Source of the DNA: Litoditis marina
Taxonomy: Eukaryota > Nematoda > Chromadorea > Rhabditida > Rhabditidae
Assembly: GCA_964036275.1 (NCBI GenBank)
Contig: OZ038438.1
Location: 4,036,978-4,100,977, forward strand
DNA length: 64,000 nt
Direction: 5' to 3'
Shown in pieces: positions 59,319-64,000 of this stretch (positions within the stretch are counted from its first letter, which is position 1; each line of letters starts with the position of its first letter). The translations under genes were made by a program, and so were the position numbers. The notes beneath the pieces are model-generated. The model searched no databases and was not told the origin of the DNA. It saw only the letters and a program-made list of their open reading frames with translations.

Positions 59319-62300
59319 TCAGGGAATACTGTGGAAATAAAGTAAGACTGTCTCCAACGAGTCAGTACATAAAACAGTGCATCTGATAGCGAAATGTTTC
59401 ATTTTGACTTATTTATAGTTTTATTGTACCTTGAACACCAAGATACACGATCTTGAGAGCATGACGAATTGGCAGACTCCAGCGGTTCCTCCTTTAGTGA
59501 AGCAGAAACAGTCGGCTTCACCTCACTTTCCACCGACTCTACAGGGGTTACAACCTGTAATGCTCACATATAGAGCCAGACCACCATCTATAGCCACCAG
59601 TGGTTACTTACTCAGTTATTTAGGGTGTCATGTGCATACTGTATATTTCATTTTTCGCTGTGGGCGTTTCGAAACAACCGTCATGTCATCAATTCAATGA
59701 CTTATATTTTTTTATGAATTTGAACATGAGTTACGAACATAACATAAAGGTATGGCAATCAATGAAAACCGTATCCTCTTGATCTCGAATTGGATTTCCC
59801 TATGCGGCGACCATTCTATTATTAGATGGACCATTATTCAACAAGTGCAATGGGGAAATCAGCTGATTTCAGACTAGTTGAATATAGTCGATTTAAAGGA
59901 ATTCTTCATGACAATCTACAACTGTTACACTATAGTCGTTGACAACGGAAAGGCGGGAGGGTACTGTATATCTCACTTTCCGCTGTGTACGCACACATGC
60001 CTTCGATTGCAGATCTTGCCCGTTACGTGCTCTAATAGCGCAGTGGTTAGCGCCCAACTACGAATATTTTGCTCGCCGGTTCGATTGCGGCGAGAGACAG
60101 AAATTTATAAATTTGGCACTCACTATAACCCTCTTCCTTTTGAATGGTAGCGGTGGTGGTTTCAAGGGATATTTTCTTATGCCAGTTCCAACCTTAGAAC
60201 AAGATGAAGTGCTCTGCTTCTCCTGAAACCAATTGGAATGGCTCACATAGTCACATCACTTCTAACGACAATTACTGAATTTGTATTGAACTTTTTGTTT
60301 ACAGATCCTTGCAGATAATTATTTGATGTTTGGATGATCTCATGTCTCACGCGTTGAAAATATTCGTCTTTCACATTATATTCCTACTTTCGCTCATAGT
60401 TGTTCAGCCTTCAACATGATATGATGATTGCAAAAGAAAATAGCTGGTAAAACGGTACTTATAGTTTGATGCAGCTGTGTGTCAGTCGTTACTGGAAAGT
60501 TATGGTATGTGTTTATGTGCAGATCTAACCTAGTCAGATATGACCCCCAAAACTAAATGATAATTGGTCCTCATGAGTCCGACAGCAACTACTGCAGTGT
60601 TTGCTTTTTTTGAAAATCATTTTCAGGATATTAACCAGTACACAAAATTAGCAAACTGAGAACACAGCATACAGGATAAAATTGAGAAAAGTTTCGATTC
60701 GGTTTTCTAGAGATATCTCTATATCTGTTTGCTGAAAATCATACCTCGGTCTTATCATACATGTTGAGCGGCATCAGAAAACGGGGTTGAGTTACTGGTA
60801 CGGGTGGTTCGACCTGTAGACAGCAATTTTTTTATTTTATAAATACATTCAGTTCAAATATTTGTTAATTGTACAATTCCCTGACGCGGTCTTCCCTTAG
60901 AGGGGGTTGTGGCATCATCACTCGTTGATCAGTTACCATAAGAAGAAAGAGTATAGATCAAATATTCGCAGATGCACTAAAACGGTCGTTGGATTCGGCT
61001 GTTTTTCGTAATCAATGTTCAAAGGAGGGCAGAACAGAAACAGAAAGTTAGATAGGAGAGGGGTGTGTAACACAGATTGATGTATACCTCTTTCAAGTTA
61101 CTGCACCTACGTATCATTCTTTTCTGCCCTCGTTCAATTTAGATTTGGTCATATTAGAGCGTCCTTGACAACTCACTTTAGCCATTGAATGTTGGGGTAG
61201 CTGGAGCTGATGCGATGCGGAGTGCACAGCTTGCTCAGAGGCAGTGGGGAACGTCAGATAGCAGTCCGGGCATGAGAACGCATTTCCGTAGTCTGGAATC
61301 AATCGATAATGAATATGAAATGAATAGATTCCACGTTCTACACGAGATTTACACAGCTAATTGATGTCAGTCACGTGAAACATGAAAACCTATTGAAACC
61401 AGGTGTGTTTAACCGAATTGACCACTCTTCACATCATTAAAGTTCCCAAGATTATGAAAGATATATCAGTGATATGATTGTTTAAAATGACTAATACTGA
61501 AATGTAGTTTGGTCAGAAACACATGTCCAGCAGCGCGATCGAACTACTAACACAGCGAAACGGAGGCACCTGACCGTTACTCTCCAAAATTACACCTATA
61601 ACCTATAAGCACGAACCTGGTGGAGGCTGACAGACGGGAGAGACCGAACGCTCGATTGGTTCTGCCATTACAGGGTTCCATGGAGTCTGAAACGGTCTTC
61701 GATAGATGAAAATTTAAAATATAAAGCAGTTCCGACTGAAAAGATACGGTAGAAAGGATAACATACGCGGTACTTCCATCGATCCATCGGTTCCAATTCA
61801 CGGCTCTGTCTTGGGGTATCCTGCAGAAATAGAAATACATGGATTATGGAACACATAGGGATGATCAAAACGATGATGAAATAGGAAAATGTTCCTTACT
61901 CGTTATTTTCACGTCAAATGTACCGTTCTACTTCGAAAATCCGAAAATTCTCCAAAAACGTTCGTTCCCCGAAAATGTTGGTTGTAAAGCTGCTGTAATA
62001 GCACACTCCAAAACGATTGCTTGTCAACTGATTGACTGAGAATTCCAGCGTCATACTGTAGGTGTCTACGTGTTTGTGAAATATAGTATACCTCCTTCTC
62101 GGAAGCCAGTTCATTGTGGGGAGTACCGTCTCGGGTCGCAGTTTTCCTAAATACCGAACTGTTATTAGAAAATTTGAAGTGAAGTTTAATGAATAAATAG
62201 GTTTAATAAAATGAAACCTACAATCCTTATACCTAGAATCATGTGATTTCGTGTTGTTCCAAATCTGCGAGGCAGGCAGGATATTCCTAATAAAGTTGAA

Positions 62301-63938
62301 TAGAAATGTTACGTATAAGGTTCGTTCTCTCCAAAGTAGGCTCAAAAGGCTTATTTTACTCTATTTCGCTGTGTTTGTAGTTTGATCACGCTGTTTTTGA
62401 TCGAAGTTCGTATATTACGTCGTGTTTCAAGATCAAACTACAAGGGAGATTCGGTTATTCTCTATAACACGTGAAGGTAGATCAACAAGTCAGCATTTCA
62501 TTATCGCACGACTGACGTGTCTCGAGAGTTTTCGTAACTGGCAATTTTCCTAACTAACTAACTAACTAACTAACTAGCTCGGCCTAACTAAATGTGGTTC
62601 TGCTGTTCTACCACTTTCTCGTTCAGTCTGAACAAGATTGGACCCAGGACAATGAGAGCAGACGAAAGCTTTGAAATTTGCTGAATGAAAACTTGAGACT
62701 ATCGTTATTTTTATTTTAACTTGTGTAACTTTAGAACTTTTTCTATAACAGAGCATTTGTATGATCTTCACCCTCCGCATGTGATATTGATAGATATAAT
62801 TTCACCTCTCTCTTTTTGCCTGTTTCTCCTTAACGACAAGTTGGTGGAAATATTGATCGATAAGGAATTGAGAATCCTAAAATGATCTGAGTTGAGAAAT
62901 TTCAGACTAACTCTGAAGTCGAGAACACTACTAGATACAGATACTTCATAAATAGATTGTTCGCTTTGATAACATTTTCAACTATAGTGCAGAGCATGCT
63001 CCGTGAGAGTATTCACCTTTCACTAATTCTGACATGACCTATCACAAAGAGTGTTCGAAAGTTACCGACCAAGTTTAAGTTCGAATCAGAAAATATGTAC
63101 TATAGGGATTGCTATTTTCAAAACAAGCATATAGGGTGCATGTGGCTTTATCCCGATGTTTTTGTAGTTTGATCCCTTGGCTTTTGTTCGAAATTAGCAA
63201 ATAACGGTGTGTATCGAGATCAAACTACAACGAATATTAGATTACTTCTTATAGTAAGTTCAAATGTGTATTTAAGAAGCCTCGGTGGGAATGATGCAGA
63301 TTATATCAAAAGTAATAATGAATCCACCGAAAACACTATAAAAATTGGTTGTTTTATTGTGATTGTTTTCTCCTTTCGTGTTTTTCCATTTGAATCTTGA
63401 TGAGTAAATAAACCTAAGGCTGACCATATCATCCTGATGTACCCAGGAATTGTCCGAATCTGGATACCCCTTCCAATGCACGAAATACCAACGCTTCTTA
63501 TCTTTCATCTTATGGTCCAGGATCATATCTATCTGAAACATCATCAATGGATGGAACAACATATATACAGAAAATGTGCTATTTATCATTGCACGTTCAC
63601 GCCGATGCGTTTTCCACGTTTCGTGTCAGAGGCCTCACAATGTTTGAATGAGTACTGTAACTGTGGCTGGAGTGAAGTAGATGAGTTGAAAGATAAACCC
63701 ACCTCGTACTGCTTTTCCTTCCGACGTCTACGATTTTTCGCCGTAACCTAGAAAGAGCGAAACATAGAAATCAGGGAAAATTGGGAAATTCAGCAATGAG
63801 TGTGCATTGTGCACTTAATTCATAGCGTGCTGCGTACGTTGTACTGATACGTTTGACCTGTGATGGAACAAAGGCTCGAACTGTTCTTATATTGCAGAAT
63901 GTTCCATCACTCACCGATCCCTTCTTCCTCGAACTCAT
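59319..63938 (-). CDS. Chromodomain plus single C2H2 zinc-finger protein, architecture not recognised
   Basis: Exons 63915-63938, 63703-63747, 63414-63532, 62092-62146, 61767-61820, 61617-61686, 61177-61292, 60745-60813, 59430-59554 and 59319-59328 join in phase to give about 228 residues. A basic N-terminus (MSSRKKGSVTAKNRRRRKEK) leads into a chromodomain (about residues 22-62). The three aromatic-cage residues of HP1 are kept: Y in KQYEIDMILDHK, and W and Y in FVHWKGYPDSDNSW. It should therefore bind methyl-lysine. A linker follows, then one C2H2 finger (residues about 130-150) with ideal spacing C-x2-C-x12-H-x3-H, starting FSCPDCYLTF. The C-terminus is acidic and Ser-rich. No chromoshadow or SET domain is seen. 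A 5' UTR exon starts after a TTTCAG acceptor at 63985. The last exon codes only three residues and is the least certain. Confidence 0.75.
60031..60135 (+). mobile_element. tRNA-derived SINE, copy 2
   Basis: TAGCGCAGTGGTTAGCGCCC (A box) and GCCGGTTCGATTGC (B box), followed by ATTTATAAATTTGGCACTCA. The tail is shared with the copy at 49501-49605. It lies in an intron of the chromodomain gene, antisense to it. Confidence 0.75.
62376..62442. mobile_element. MITE family A, copy 3
   Basis: TGTAGTTTGATCACGC..TCAAGATCAAACTACA, 67 bp, with near-perfect termini. It lies in an intron of the chromodomain gene. Confidence 0.8.
62552..62577. repeat. (CTAA)n microsatellite
   Basis: Six tandem CTAA units in an intron of the chromodomain gene. 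Confidence 0.85.
63163..63229. mobile_element. MITE family A, copy 4
   Basis: TGTAGTTTGATCCCTTGG..CGAGATCAAACTACA, 67 bp, in the same intron as copy 3. Confidence 0.8.
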
Positions 63939-64000
63939 TACGTGTAGTACGATCGGTGGAACACAGAAAATGTGCTCGATTGCCCCTGAAATGCACCAAG

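Noticed and set aside
59121..59328. Possible extended last exon of the chromodomain gene (reads KLGLTHVSQFRTVVQ)
   Set aside because: Joining it to the preceding exon (59430-59554) in the required phase gives a stop after three residues. The long frame would need a different donor that I cannot find.

Overview
This is eukaryotic DNA, most likely from a nematode. Coding sequence is split into many short exons by GT-AG introns whose acceptors usually read TTTCAG. Most start codons sit 0 to about 50 nt downstream of an acceptor-like AG with no convincing upstream exon, as expected for spliced-leader trans-splicing. A nematode-type RTE retrotransposon is present. From memory, the C. elegans homologues of three adjacent genes here (EXOSC3, NDUFB10, UPF0598) all carry names from one cosmid, F59C6. 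The clade cannot be fixed from the sequence alone. The exon models below were built by hand from splice motifs, phase agreement and protein family resemblance.

Minus-strand block, 1-17.3 kb, in transcription order: EXOSC3/RRP40 (exosome cap), NDUFB10 (complex I), a UPF0598/C8orf82 homologue, and TOPBP1 (BRCT scaffold of the DNA-damage response), whose C-terminal half runs off the left edge. Gaps of 182, 370 and 469 nt separate the genes. Then La/SSB on the plus strand (18.3-21.8 kb), and a CRYZ-type quinone oxidoreductase on the minus strand (22.6-27.3 kb) with transposon debris in its third intron.

Plus-strand block, 29.2-57.2 kb: UBE2V/MMS2 (UEV), a roughly 1,600-residue BRWD/PHIP WD-repeat bromodomain protein in 41 exons with an antisense RTE element in intron 6, HINFP (C2H2 zinc-finger histone H4 factor), MRPS27 (mitoribosome) and BORCS8 (BORC subunit). 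Poly(A) signals lie about 95-130 nt before the next gene's first acceptor in several gaps, so both blocks look like operons. Several members are housekeeping genes (RNA decay, respiration, mitochondrial translation) that could share a promoter without sharing a pathway.

Right edge, minus strand, 59.3-63.9 kb: a predicted 228-residue protein that joins an HP1-like chromodomain with an intact aromatic cage to one C2H2 zinc finger. I do not recognise this architecture, and it is the best candidate here for something undescribed. Introns and gaps hold several families of short palindromic MITE-like elements, tRNA-derived SINEs, microsatellites and tandem duplications. One MITE end supplies a splice acceptor in the BRWD gene.
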